Source of the DNA: Azolla caroliniana
Lineage: Eukaryota > Polypodiophyta
Assembly (NCBI GenBank): GCA_043228905.1
Contig: JBHGNT010000010.1
Span: forward strand, 11,408,001-11,472,000
Direction of reading: 5' to 3'
DNA: 64,000 nucleotides
In this document: positions 21,573 through 33,470 of the stretch, piece by piece
Position numbering within the stretch: position 1 is the first letter of the stretch
How the letters are laid out: every line of letters starts with the position of its first letter
Program-made: the position numbers and the translations under genes
Notes under the pieces: generated by a model
Told to the model about the DNA's origin: nothing
Database searches by the model: none
The model's input: only the letters and a program-made list of their open reading frames with translations

Positions 21573-21993
21573 GGAACACGATACGGTGTATCGAGTTCCT
21601 GTATAAAAAAGAGTTACATAACACTAGAACTCGATACGCCGTATCGAGTTCTTGTATAATATTTGTGTTTTAAACAGGAACTCGGTACGTCGTATCGAGT
21701 TCCTATATAAAACACCAATATTATACAAGAACTCGATACGGCGTATCGAGTTCCTATTTAAAACCTAAACTTTAAAAAGGAACTCGATACGTCGTATCGA
21801 GTTCCTGTTTAAAAAGCAAAGAAAATAGAGGAACTCAATATGGCGTATCGAGTTCCTGTTTAAAATATAGGTTTCATACGTATCGAGTTCCTGTATGAAA
21901 CCTATATTTTAAACAGAAACTCGATACGCCGTATCGAGTTCCTATTTAAAGTTTAGGTTTTAAACAGGAACTCGATACGGTGGATCGAGTTCT
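21573..21993. repeat. Phased array of ~27-bp palindromes, 51-bp period
   Basis: Consensus GGAACTCGATACG N CGTATCGAGTTCC (13-bp arms, 1-bp centre). Full copies are centred at 21586, 21639, 21690, 21741, 21792, 21843, 21929 and 21980, with a half-site near 21879-21891. Spacings are 53, 51, 51, 51, 51, 86 and 51 bp. The 626-652 copy (21626-21652) is a perfect palindrome. The AT-rich linkers are also related as inverted pairs: 21653-21676 with 21704-21727, 21755-21778 with 21943-21966, and 21861-21879 with 21893-21911. It lies between two divergently transcribed genes. Confidence 0.95.
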
Positions 21994-22912
21994 TGAGTGC
22001 TAAAACATATTTACAAAAATGTCCGCAGTGTCAAAGGCCTACCTGGAGTCCTGACGCTCGATTTTCTTTGAAGACATGGTTGATCTTGTCGAAGTGTAGG
22101 CGGAGATCACGCTTTCGTGCTTCATGCTCTATGTGCTCTGTGTGCTTTGTTTGCTCTGTTTGCTCAGTGTGCTCTTGTGTGCTCTTGTGTTTCGTATGAG
22201 GGAAATATGACGAGGTCTTCCTATTTATAGGGATTGACCACAGTGGTTAAAGTAACCACAGTAAGCTTAACCAGGGTTGGCAAGCGTGAGGTTAGTTAGT
22301 TAGTAACCACAGTCACATTAACTTGAGTAACTTATGATTGCATTAATGATTACAAAGTCAAACTAACATATTGATGAATATTTTATAGTCAAAATAACTT
22401 ACAATGACTTTGAAGGTCATGAAGGAAACAATGATAGAGGTTCATGAATGAACCAATGATTGATTACTGAAATCAACTTTTTTATGACTCTTAATTGCTT
22501 TGTATTAAAGATGTGGGCATGAATGAACCAATGATTGAAAAATCTTATATTTAAAATAGTTCCATTAATGAACCAATGACTGAGAAGTTCTATATTAAAT
22601 ATGGGTGGCACTAATTAACCAATGATTTTAACTTTAATCGAATATATTTATGGCTTGGTAATGATTGTAATTATATTATACTTGATTTAACTTCATATAG
22701 ACTAGTTTAAGTAATTATTAATATGTTAAATACAATTACTATATTTAAAATAATATTTTTTTATGTCTTGTATTAATATAATATTAAATAATATAGACAT
22801 TATATTGAGGGAGCTTCTGTTTAGAGAGGAGTAAATGTTAACAGAGGAGCTTATTAGTTTTTTGCCTTAGCCTAAGCACATAACTTAAAGAGCTCTGTCT
22901 AGACCTTAAGCC
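21994..22912. other. Non-coding spacer with degenerate tandem repeats
   Basis: No gene seen. 22130-22190 is a TGTGCTCTGTTTGCTC-type low-complexity stretch. 22440-22625 has four degenerate units containing ATGAACCAATGAT(T/C)GA at about 60-bp intervals. The rest is AT-rich. Similarly 21106-21572 shows nothing firm apart from degenerate half-sites of the palindrome near 21480-21545. Confidence 0.5.
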
Positions 22913-25543
22913 ATGAGTGAAGATTCACCGTTCTCGATTGAAGAATATTGTTTGTCATCAGACTCTTCGTTTTCTACCGAAGAGTATTGTTTGTCGACAG
23001 ACTCACCATTCTCTATTGAAGAATATTGTCTGTCAATAGACTCACCATATTCTATCGAAGAGTATTGTCTGAGCTCATCTTCACCTACAACGAATGTGAA
23101 TAATGACACATGTGAAGAGTTCTCTATTGAAGAATACGATATTAATAAAGATACGGAGGATGAAGGTAGTGCCAATGAAACATCGAATATCAGGGGTGAT
23201 GGTCACAACTTCCACTTGGATAGTAACAAGATTGCACCAACTTCTATGCAGGAAGACAAATTTGGAAGCCCTATGCATATTAGAAGAATCCCACGAAGAA
23301 TTCGTCTGGCTAGATTTAACTTGGTGACATCAGATAAACAGATTGGATTTGATGTGAAAAAAATATGTTGTGCCCGTGGTTGTATGTCTATGATTGGAAA
23401 ATCAAAGTTGCGAGAATTAAGGTGATACTATTTTTCGATGACTGGGGATGAGCAAGACACTTACCTCAGGTCACATATGCAACTAGTATCTGACAAATGT
23501 ATGGGGATCAAAGTATCATTCAAGTATTATATCTTCCATGCGTAACAGATATGTAGAGTTGCATTCAAACTTGCGTTATGTTTTAGTAACATGCGGCTAC
23601 ATAGAGTACAACAACGTCTACTTAGCGGGGATCAGATGCTCAATTGTAAAGAGGTTCCAAGTATGAAAGGTGCAATTGGAAGACATGTTATTGGTTGGAT
23701 GAAAAGTTACTTTCAGTTAAATTGTGAAGTAATGCCCACTACAGGTAGGATGCACCTTTCTGATAATTACACCCGTTGGGAAGTTTATGATGTCTATCGA
23801 TCTGATATAGTGGGGCTCACGTAATAAGTCAGTCACATATAGCCAATTCACAAGATTATGGAGAGCTCGGTTTTCAAATGTTATCATTCCACGTAAAGTA
23901 CGCATGGGGTATTGCTCCATTTGTGCAAATCTTAAAAGTTTGGCTAAAGGTGCAAAGACATCAATGGGAAAGGATATGAGTAAGAAGTTACTACAAGAGC
24001 ATCGTGAGGCACAATCGTTAGAACGAAAGAAGGCAATGCATCATAGAGAGAAGTGTTTGAAGAGGCCTGAACAATACATGTGCTTAATGATAGATGGCAT
24101 GGACCAGAAGAAGACATGCTTGCCGCATATGCGGAGGCTCCCCAAAGATGTCAATGATGAGTGCCTTGTTCAAATGCACTTGGTGGGATGCTTGGCTTAT
24201 AATAGGTCTGTTCGACCTCACGTCTTCATTACTTACCCCAATGTTCACAATGACCCTAACCTAACAGTTACAGTGATTCACCGAGTTTTGATGTCTTGGG
24301 GACAACCTTTCCCCCCTGTTCTATACATTCAATTGGACAATACTGCTAGAGAGAACAAAAATTCAACTGTATTTGGCTATCTAAGTATGTTGGTCAACCT
24401 AGAATTGTTTAGGAAAGTGAAAGTCAATTTCCTTTTGGTTGGCCACACACATGACCATATAGATCAGATGTTTAGCACATTCTCCAGACAGTTGTCTCGG
24501 CATGATGCTTTCACTTTACCTAAACTATTTGATGTCATTTGTGATGCATATACACCACGCCCAAAAGTGTTACACTTGAAGGAGGTATATGACTTTAAGA
24601 GATATATATTAGATGGGGGTGGTGGGAATGTTAAAGTGCTTGCTCAGTTAAACAATATAAGTTTCAATCACATTTTTTTGATAAAGAAAAATGGAATAAG
24701 TGGTTCTACACTTTTGATGTCTTGGGGCCAACCTTTCCCCCTTGTTCTATACATTCAATTGGACAATACTGCTAGAGAGAACAAAAATTCAACTCTGTTT
24801 GGCTATCTAAGTATGTTGGTCAACTAAGGATTGTTTAGGAAAGTGAAAGTCAATTTTCTTTTGGTTGGCCACACACATGATCATATAGATCAGATGTTTA
24901 GCACATTCTCTAGACAGTTGTCTCGGCATGATGCTTTCACATTACCTAAACTATTTGATGTCATTTGTGATGCATATACACCATGCCCAAAAGTGTTACA
25001 CTTGAAGGAGGTATATGACTTTAAGAGATATATATTAGATGGGGGTGTTGGGAATGTTAAAGTGCTTGCCCAGTTAAACAATATAAGCTTCAATCACATT
25101 TTTATGATAAAGAAAAATGAAATAAGTGGTTCGACACTTTTGTATGCTAAACAATATTCATCTTCTACAACATGGAAACCTGAAAGTGGTTGCCAGTTAT
25201 TACTTTGTATGCCGAGTACAATTGTCCATGGAGCTAAGCAAATGCCAATTGAAAAGAAAGGACAGTTGTAGAGTGACTTGGTATCGGAACAAAAACGGTT
25301 ATGGCTCCAAGCCTTAAAGAAAAAATAAAGCATATTGAGGCCGCCAAGAAATATGCCGCACAACAAGACACGTCATGGTGGGATGTATTTTATAGTTATC
25401 AAAAAGGAATTATAGACAATTGTGTATTTGGTGATAATTGGAATTTGGAAACGCCATTCACAAGGTCGTTGCAACATGATCGTGTAAATAGAACTCCGGA
25501 GCAACCAGCAAATGCGATTAATGACAGTTTGGTCCATCCACAA
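22913..25543 (+). pseudogene. DUF7869-type transposase-like protein, N-terminal and core
   Basis: ATG 22913. Residues 1-70 are four to five copies of a 16-residue acidic repeat (SPFSIEEYCLSxD). Next come a Cys-containing block (KKICCARGCM), an ICRVAFKLALCFSNMRL helix and, after a frame change near 23824, CSICANLKS and the core. The core has LMIDGMDQKKTCLPH, HLVGCLAYNRSVRPHVF, LYIQLDNTARENKN and FLLVGHTHDHIDQMFS, the signature I know from DUF7869 proteins, which are thought to be transposon-derived. In-frame stops at 23423 (TGA) and 23549 (TAA), and a stop in a duplicated core segment. Interrupted at 25543 by copia-1; continues at 31234. Dead, but recently so. Confidence 0.75.
24286..25137 (+). 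repeat. 426-bp in-frame tandem duplication in the DUF7869 core
   Basis: 24286-24711 and 24712-25137 are near-identical and exactly 142 codons long. The unit runs from TTTTGATGTCTTGGGG to AAGTGGTTC(T/G)ACAC and includes the QLDNTARENKN and GHTHDHID motifs. The second copy has TAA shortly after the SMLVN motif. Confidence 0.9.
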
Positions 25544-25980
25544 TGTAAAAGATTATGTGCGGAAACAATAGAAAACCAAACACACAGAAAATACGCAAGT
25601 TTAATGGAGAGCTTGAGTATGCACAGTACGCGGGAGAGACAGAGAAAGAACACACAAGAAATTCAATTCAAAAAATACTATCTCTATATTTACATCGTGC
25701 TCAGTGAGCACCTTTTATACAAGCCCTGACAATGGGCTGACACAAGTACTGACAGTACTTGACTGCTCATAAATGAGCCTCGACACTTACTCCCAAAACT
25801 ATTCCTTACGAGGAATATCTCTCTAACGGCCTTTCGGTTTACGCACCGATACGGCCTCTCGTTACGCACCGGTTTGCGTATCCATTTTACGCACCAGTCC
25901 GGCCTAACCGATCGGTCCCAACCGATCCGGTTCTCAGTTTGCACAGCCGATCCGGCCAATGTTGAGCTTGTATCTCAACA
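25544..25980 (-). repeat. 3' LTR of copia-1 (437 bp)
   Basis: Starts TGTAAAAGATTATG, ends TATCTCAACA. Next to it at 25981 the minus strand reads TTGAGGGGGAG, the polypurine tract. A TATA-like element (minus TGTATAAAAGG) is at about 25711-25721. It contains about 68 bp absent from the other LTR. Confidence 0.93.
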
Positions 25981-26519
25981 CTCCCCCTCAAGCTCAACTT
26001 GAGGTTCCATCCGCTCTTCCGGATCTACGTTCCGGTTCCTCCTGGCTCCACGCCTTGCTCACACTCCTCGACCTGTTCGATTCCGTGCGACTCGACCCTT
26101 TCGGTCAGCTTGTCTGCTCACACGGCCCTTCTCAGCTTCCTTGTTGTTGCGGTGTTGGCGCCTCTTCTGTTGCCTTCTCTTCCGCTTGGCCCTTGGTTGA
26201 TTCAGCGTATCTGAATCAAACATCCGAACCGACTCGTCTTCCTCCGATCGGTTTTCGCTCTCGTCCGAGTTGGCTGCCTCCAACTCGACTTCGGTCTTCT
26301 GGCCCTTGATGGCTTCGTCTCGCCCACACTTGGTTGGCTTCGGTTCTTCCTTTCGATTGCTCCCCTTATGTCCGCTTCCAGAATCTTCCGCGGGTCCGCC
26401 CTCGGCTTCTTGAGCCGATCCGAAATCGAAATCGTCATCTGACTCGGCATCGCGGTCTTCTCTCCCCCTTCCGTGGTCATTCGTGACATCTCTCCCCCTC
26501 AAGTTTGGCACGTCGAGGT

Positions 26520-29500
26520 GACGCAACCCAAGCGCACCCGAGAATTGCCGTAACTTGTCTAGACCAAGAGGCTTGGTGAAGATGTCGGCGGTCTACCGAT
26601 CCGTCGGAACATACCGAAGTTCGACTTCACCAGAGAGAACACGCTCACGGACGAAATGGTAGTGCACCTCAATGTGCTTAGTCCAGGCGTGGAAAACGGG
26701 GTTCTTGGCGAGCTGGATACTGTTGAGGTTGTCGCAGTAGATAGTCGTTGGATCGGACACCTCCACCTGCAGATCCTTAAGTAGTCAATCAACCATATGG
26801 CTTCGCATGTCGCGACAACCGCTCCTCTATACTCAGCCTCGGTGCTCGACAGCGCAACTGTCGGCTGCTTCTTGCTACTCCACGCGATCGCGGCACTCCC
26901 GAAAGAGAACGCGAAACCGGACGTGGATCAGCGATCGGCGACGTTGCCGGCCCAGTCGGCATTGGTGTAGCTGACCAACTGTGGGGCTGTATTGGACCAA
27001 TATAGTAGCCTCTGGTCCTTATTGCCACTAACGTACCGGAGTACGCGTTGTGCGCACTGAAGGTGTTCCTCGATCGGTTGCGCCATGAACTGACTAATCA
27101 CCCCGACCAGGTAGCTGAGATCTGGTCGGGTGATGGTCAAGTATATAAGGTTGCCGACTATCTGTCGGAACCTCGTTGGGTCGCATACCTTTCCGGACTC
27201 AGGGCGAAGCTTGATGGTTCTATCCAAAGGAGTCGAGACGGACTTACAGTCTGTCATCCCGAATTTGAAGAGCATATTCAGCGCGTAATGACGTTGGCTG
27301 ATCAGTACGCCTTTGGGGGTGCGGATCACTTCGATCCCAAGGAAGTAATGAAGGTCCCCCAGATCCTTCATGTCGAATGATGCCGCGAACTGGAGCTTCA
27401 CACGGTCAATCTCACCTAGGTGGGCACTGGTGATGACCAAGTCATCAACATAAAGTAAAATATTAACTGGCCCGAGTCGACCTTTCCGGATGAACAGTGA
27501 GGAGTTCAATTTTGACATCGCAAAGCCCATCTGACGCAGTCGATGCGTGATCTTCGCGTTCCAGGCACGCGGGGCTTGCTTTAGTCCGTAAAGGGACTTC
27601 TTCAATCGGCACACCGCCGAAGTGTTCGTTCCAGAGTGAAATCCGAGGGGTTGTACCATGTACACCTGTTCCTCAAGCTCACCTTGTAGGAATGCATTCT
27701 TTACATCCATCTAATGTAAGTGCCACCCCTTTGCCACAGCTACCACGAGCAAAACACGGACAGTCGTCATCTTCGCGACCGGCGCAAACCTCTCATCGTA
27801 GTCGATGCCGCGTTTCTGCGCGTAACCTTTCGCTATTAACCGGGCCTTGTATCGGTTGACCGAGCCATTGGTGTTGTACTTGACCTTGTACACCCACCTA
27901 CATCCGATTGGCTTCACACCTTTCGATGTGTCAACCAGGTCCCAGGTTGCATTTTCCGCCAATCCGCGCATCTCTTCCTCCATCACGACACGCCAGTTCG
28001 CGTCTTTCACCGCTTCTGCGTAGCTCTCCGGCTCACGCACTTCCGCTACTCATGTCATGTACGCGTAATGGTGCACCATGTACTCATTATAACCGAACCG
28101 CACAACAGGGTTCTTCTGGCGGGTTGATCGGCGTAATTGCTCATTAGCCGATGTTGAGGCTTTCTTGGCTGACGCGGACACCTATCGTCACTTCCCTCGG
28201 AGTCGGACTCGCGTCGATCCGACTCATTCCTATCCGTGTCGTAATCCGACACCTTCTTCTTCCCTTTTTCTTTGCGCGTAAGCCGTCTCCTCGGCTTCCT
28301 ACGCGGGGAATGCATGGCCGAGTCTCCACTACTCGTCGGCTCTTCATCGGACTGGTCGAACCGACTCAGTCGTCCATTTGGTCCGCTTAAGCAAACCGAA
28401 GTCGGATTCTCTTCGCGGGTCTCGATTTCAAGCTCATCTGGAGGCACCTCGGCCTCACTGACCTCATCATCAGAACTCGGATTGGAGGTGAGGTCCGGAG
28501 TCAGAGGCAAGTACCAAGACGCGGACTCGTCAAACACAACGTCGCGGCTCACGCGTACTTGTTTGGTGCGTGGGTTATAACACTTATAACCCTTCTGCTC
28601 GTCCGAATAGCCGACCAAGATACTCTTCTCGGCTTTCGCGTCTAGCTTCCTCCGTTTCTCCTTTGGCACATGCACATACGCAATGCTACCGAAAACTCTC
28701 AAGTGTCGTAGATTCGGCTTCCTTCCGAAATACTGCTCATGCGCCGACACTTTTTCTCCGATCCGATTCTGGATGTATACTGCGGTTCGTACCACCTCGG
28801 CCCAATAGAACTTGGGCAAGCTCTTTTCTTCTAGAATTGCCCGCACCGCTTCCACAATCGACCGATTCTTCCTCTCGGCCACGCCGTTTTGCTCCGGCGT
28901 GTATCTACAACTAAATTCGCACCGAATTCCCATCTGTTGTAGATACCCATTGAATTGACCGGAAAAGTACTATTTTCTGCCATCCGACCGCAGGCACTTG
29001 ATCTTTCTTCTTGTTTCCGTTTCCACGAACCCTTTAAGGTCCCAGAAACAGTCGAAGACTTCACTCTTCTTCTCAATAAGGTAGATCCACGTGTGTCGCG
29101 TATAGTCGTCGATGAAGGAGACAAAATATCGACTCCCGCCAAGACTAACATTCTGTGTTGGCCCCCATACATCGGAATCTTTCAAGTCGAGCTTGTTCCA
29201 GCTCCGGTTATGCTCGTTAGGGAAGGGAAGTCGGTGTTGCTTCCCCAGTTGGTAGGCTTCACAAATTTGTGCCTTTCGGCCACTAAATCTGGGCAATCCA
29301 AACACCACCTATTTCGATTGCAGGTCCTAAAGCCGTTGATAGTTGACGTGGCCTATCCGCTTCTGCCATAAGTCGATGTCCGACTCGACTTTTTGTCCTT
29401 TCGCGAACATTGTGGTGCCACCGTCACTAGAGTCGAGGATAAACATCCTCCCGTCTCTGCGCCCTTGCGCAATAACTCAGCCTTCTTCCTCGATGAAGCA

Positions 29501-29872
29501 CCCGAGATGCGTGAACCAGACTTGTATCCCCTGGTCGATGATCTGCCCGACCGACACCAGATTCTTCCTGATTGTTGGGATGTGTAGCACGTTCATAAGT
29601 TTCCCTTTCTGCCCAACATGGCTCAAGGGAACTTCACCAACATTCGTGATCGGATGCGGAGTGTCGTCTCCGGTTGCGACTACTCCCGGTTGCATCGGTT
29701 TTTCCAGGTATGAGAACCATTCCTTGTGGCACGTCATGTGGTTTGACGTGCCGGAGTCGACGTACCACACCTCCTCCGATTTTGGACTGGACTTCTTCAT
29801 CGAGTTTGCTTCATGTCTCGTCATTAAGACTGACCCTTTTTCGGCTTCTCCGGATCCTTCGGCGTAGTGCAA
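26520..29872 (-). pseudogene. copia-1 pol: PR-IN-RT-RNaseH, broken
   Basis: Protease motif VDSGTSNHMT near 29760; GAG-preintegrase and integrase with SDVWG, RSDGRK and GVAERKNRS (29308-28860); hinge with a Ser/Arg-rich linker; RT with [26 protein letters not shown] and the YVDD active site near 27437-27448; RNase H with TNADWAG and SSTEAEYRGAV. In-frame stops lie at about 28970, 27711 (TAG, where copia-2 has CAG), 26928 (TGA) and near 26594 (TAG). Frame is otherwise mostly preserved, and similarity to copia-2 is high along its length. Confidence 0.9.
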
Positions 29873-30028
29873 TCGTTGCTGATTTCCTTTGTCGGTCTGT
29901 CCGGAACCTGATCCGGACCTGGTTCTCTCCGAATCGGCGCGTTTTTTCCAGCACTCACTCTCCCAGTGGCCTTTCTTGCCACAGTACCAGCATTCCGCGG
30001 TGGATTTCCCTTGCCGATTCTCGTTGCC

Positions 30029-30778
30029 TCAACTCCCCCTGTTTCCGGAGGGTCCGGAGTTGCTGTCGGCATCACTTCGGTGCCTTCGTCCTTGATCCCG
30101 TCGGCCACGTCCATTGCGTACCAACTCGCCTCGTCCGCCACGACCACGGGGCCTATCTCCCTCTGTGTACAGCATCTTGTTGTTGGCATGCGTGCTTGTC
30201 GACGCACCCGCGTGGTTCTCCTCTATAAGGAGCATCCACTGTAAATCAAAAAACGACAGCGTATTCTCCCATGTACACACAACAATTCGGAACGCTCTGA
30301 ACTTCGACGCCAATCCCCCGAGATAGATTTGCACCATCTCGCCTTCCTCGACGTTCACATCGATAGAGGCTAGAGAATCACATATATCTTTGATCTTCGA
30401 GGTGTAATCAGCCACTGACAAGTCGTGTTGTCGTAAATTGCTCAGCTCTTGTCGGAGTTGAAGCTTCCTGGCTGTGGTGCTTGCGGTGAAGATCTTCTTC
30501 AGATTTCCCCAAGCATCCTTTGGCGTTTTCGCATCCCGAATATAGCTCAGGAGTTGTTTGCCCACACAAGACGCGAAGCAGTACAATACTCTGCTCGCTG
30601 ACTGTTCCCAAGCCGGGAAGTCTTTGTGTGTCAAATCGGGTGCTGTGTCATTTGCTCCATCGACATAGCTCCAATAACCGTGTCTGAGCAGGTACTGGTG
30701 CATCTTGTAAGACCAAGACGCGTAGTTGTTTCTGTCGAGCTTCTCTGTTGGAAGCGAGCTAGCCATGCCTCTATCCAT
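30029..30778 (-). pseudogene. copia-1 gag
   Basis: ATG 30778 (MDRGMASS), typical copia gag of the UBN2 type: LDRNNYASWSYKMHQYL, KTPKDAWGNLKKIF, LRQELSNLRQHDLSVADY and an RGG-like Arg/Gly tract. The frame is lost at 30029; the zinc knuckle CWYCGKKGHWESEC lies just downstream in another frame (about 29945-29995), so a small indel separates them. Confidence 0.88.
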
Positions 30779-30850
30779 CGGTTTTGCCTATTCTTCTTGG
30801 TTGGTTTTTTTTCTTTCAAGTTATGTCGGTTGTAGAGGTTCTCAACCCTC

Positions 30851-30864
30851 GCGCTCTGATACCA
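30851..30864 (-). other. copia-1 primer-binding site (initiator tRNA-Met)
   Basis: Minus strand reads TGGTATCAGAGCGC immediately after the LTR, the classic copia primer site. Confidence 0.95.
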
Positions 30865-31233
30865 TGTAAAAGATTATGTGCGAAGCAATAGAAAACCAAA
30901 CACACAGAAAATACGCAAGTTTAATGGAGAGCTTGAGTATGCACAGTGCGCGGGAGAGACAGAGAGAGAACACACAAGAAATTCAATTCAAAAAATACTA
31001 TCTCTATATTTACATCGTGCTAAGTGAGCACCTTTTATACAAGCCCTAACAATGGGTTGACACAAGTACTGACAGTACTTGACTGCTCATAATGAGCCTT
31101 TCGGTTTACGCACCGATACGGCCTCTCGTTATGCACCGGTTTGCGTATCCGTTTTACGCATCGGTCCGGCCTAACCGATCCAGTTCTCATTTTGCACAGC
31201 CGATCTGGCCAATGTTGAGCTTGTATCTCAACA
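30865..31233 (-). repeat. 5' LTR of copia-1 (369 bp)
   Basis: Same ends as 25544-25980 but about 68 bp shorter in the region after GACTGCTCATAA, with a second small difference near 31175. Otherwise few substitutions. Confidence 0.93.
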
Positions 31234-31820
31234 CACAACAAAGAGACATTTATGTGGGACCAAGGATGACCAAAGCAGCCGAAGCTAGATGGCAAGGCAA
31301 TTTTCAAGAGCTCAAGGCGGGGATGTTGATTGCAACGCCGGCTGATGAGAACTCACATGGCCACCAATTTTGGGTTGGTAAAATTCTAGAAGTGCTAATG
31401 CATGAAATAGAAAACACGATCAAGTCTATAAACGTTCGTTGGTAGAACACTAGAAGTGCAAATGCTTTTACAGGTAAGTATACATTGGAGATGATTGAAT
31501 GCCCAACAAGAAGGGGAGGTAGGAAGAGGAAGTGAAACATTCGTAACACCTCGACCCTTGATATCTCTGATGTGGATATCATCGTGTACGACTTCACACT
31601 TACAAAAGCCGGACGATTAAGGAAGTCAACAATAGATATAATAAAAGAAAAATTATCAGGTCTATAGGGTGGCTCGAGTCAAAGGCAAACGAGATCTGCT
31701 ACATATAATCTAGAGTCAAACCATTTGATTTATGATGCAGATAATGCACTAATTGGTACATCCGAGGATGACGAGGAGGAATCGTCATTGTATATTAGTT
31801 ATAGTAGTGATTCTCCGTAA
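31234..31820 (+). pseudogene. DUF7869-type protein, C-terminal part
   Basis: Continues the frame of 22913-25543 across copia-1: RDIYVGPRMTKAAEARWQ, GHQFWVGKILEV and INVRW*NTRSANAFTGKYTLEM, ending with an acidic tail before TAA at about 31817-31820. In-frame stops at 31443 (TAG, where a Tyr is likely), about 31534 (TGA) and about 31665 (TAG). Confidence 0.7.
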
Positions 31821-32189
31821 AGGAGTGATCACGAATGTATATTTGGCTATTAAGTGTAAATACATTCCGCTTGTAACAAATCGAGTAATATAAAAGCATG
31901 TATTTTGAATTCTTATGATTTCTAAAAAATCGTTTCTTATAAAATAACATTGGTTGTAAAGTTTGTGATATAAATTGAGAATGTAACTTTTTGAAATTCC
32001 TCTTTTTTTAGTTACTTCTAAATCACGAAAATAGTGGATTTTTAACCTTTTTCATAGTATGTTTGAACATGTATGATACTGGTATCAATGTGTTTTGTAA
32101 AATCATTGAAAAAGCCCTAAAATCAACCAAAATTTTCCTTATCCTTCCATTTATGCGCGATCCTTCCACTTGTGAACACGAACGTGTTT

Positions 32190-32660
32190 ACTAACTGATG
32201 TAGCTAATTAGCCATTAAATATACTATTTTTATTCTTGGCTAATTAGTTGTGGCCAGTAGTTATGGTAATGTAAATAGCTAATTAGTTATGGCCACTACC
32301 TAATGTAGTTAATTAGCTATTGAATATTATATTTTCATTCTTAGGGAATTAGTTGTGGCTAGTAGTTAAGTCAATCTAAATAACTTATTAGGTTTTAGTA
32401 GCTAATTAGCTATAGCCACTACGTGATGTAACTAATTGGCGTTTGAATAGTGTATTCTTCTTTTTGACTAATTAGTTGTGACTAGTAGGTAATTAGTTTT
32501 TGGTAGTTAATTAGTTATGGCTAATAGGTGATGTAGTCCAATGATTATTAGCTATTAGATAATAACTACTTGTGGCTACTAGCTTATAAATAATGTACTA
32601 TAATTAGCATATTAAATAGTTGTGGCTAATAACTAATAGCTAGAAATACTAATATTAAGT
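32190..32660. repeat. AT-rich degenerate tandem repeat
   Basis: Repeats of a core like CTAATTAGTTGTGGCTAGTAG with variable spacing. 31821-32189 and 32661-33070 show no gene; they are AT-rich intergenic DNA. Confidence 0.6.
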
Positions 32661-33074
32661 GATCTTGGCTTATTGACACTAACAACAAGAATAATATCAA
32701 TGTTAAAGAAGAACAATAACTTGTTGATAAGTGCAGATGTGTCATTGCAACGATTGTAAATACTTGAGATACATTAAGAAGGTGAATGGGATGTTCTTTG
32801 TATTGACTCCTTCCAAAACGTTTCTTGTATAAATCCTTCTTATTGGGTGATACCCTACTCTCAATACCTTGGTCGCTCTATTGAAATACTCCACGATCTT
32901 TCTCTCTATAATTTTAGCAACACAACCAGTAATTTTACTGTCTTTAGTTGAGGGAAAATAACAAAGGCGTTGTATGGACTTAACGGCATGAAAGAGGAGA
33001 CAAAGCCTTATATTGAGAGACATGTTTGTTACTTGATGTGGAATAATGAGTGGCGCCAAAATTGAAGGTATATT

Positions 33075-33470
33075 CGGTAAGGAGCGACAGCGGCAATACC
33101 ATGTGTAGAGGCACACATGAAGAAGCCATGGTAGCAATACTACTCGCAAAGGCGGTAAGGAGAGATGGCAATAGTACTACTTGCAAAGGCTATAAGGAGT
33201 GATGGCAACAATACCATGTGTAGGTAGAGGTATGCATGAAGGAGAGATGGCAACAACGCTACTTGCAAAGGCAATAAGGAGTGATGGCAGCAATACCATG
33301 TGCAAAGGCAGGCACAAAGGAGTGATGGATTGAATACTATGTGTGAGGATCGTGAGGAGTCATGGAAGTAATATCATGTTCAAAGGCAAGCACAAACGAG
33401 CAATGGATTGAATATTATGTACGAAGACGGTGAGGAGTGATGGCATAAATACCATGTCGAGATGCACCCA
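33075..33470. repeat. Degenerate minisatellite
   Basis: About nine degenerate units built around AAGGAGTGATGGCAACAATACCATGTG with GCAAAGGC spacers. 33471-34315 has no gene other than the presumed 3' flank of CWC22. Confidence 0.65.

Larger units (their letters stand above)
25544..31233 (-). mobile_element. copia-1, complete but decayed Ty1/copia element
   Basis: LTRs at both ends, primer-binding site complementary to initiator tRNA-Met, gag, protease, integrase, RT and RNase H in copia order, polypurine tract and a 5-bp target duplication CACAA (25539-25543 and 31234-31238). Removing the element and one CACAA rejoins the DUF7869 frame. Several in-frame stops make it inactive. Confidence 0.95.

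Noticed and set aside
21573-21993. CRISPR array
   Set aside because: Repeats are palindromes with related, inverted AT-rich linkers and not unique spacers, and the genome is eukaryotic.
27048-27380. Plus-strand 110-codon frame within copia-1
   Set aside because: Antisense of the RT/RNase H region, without a motif of its own.
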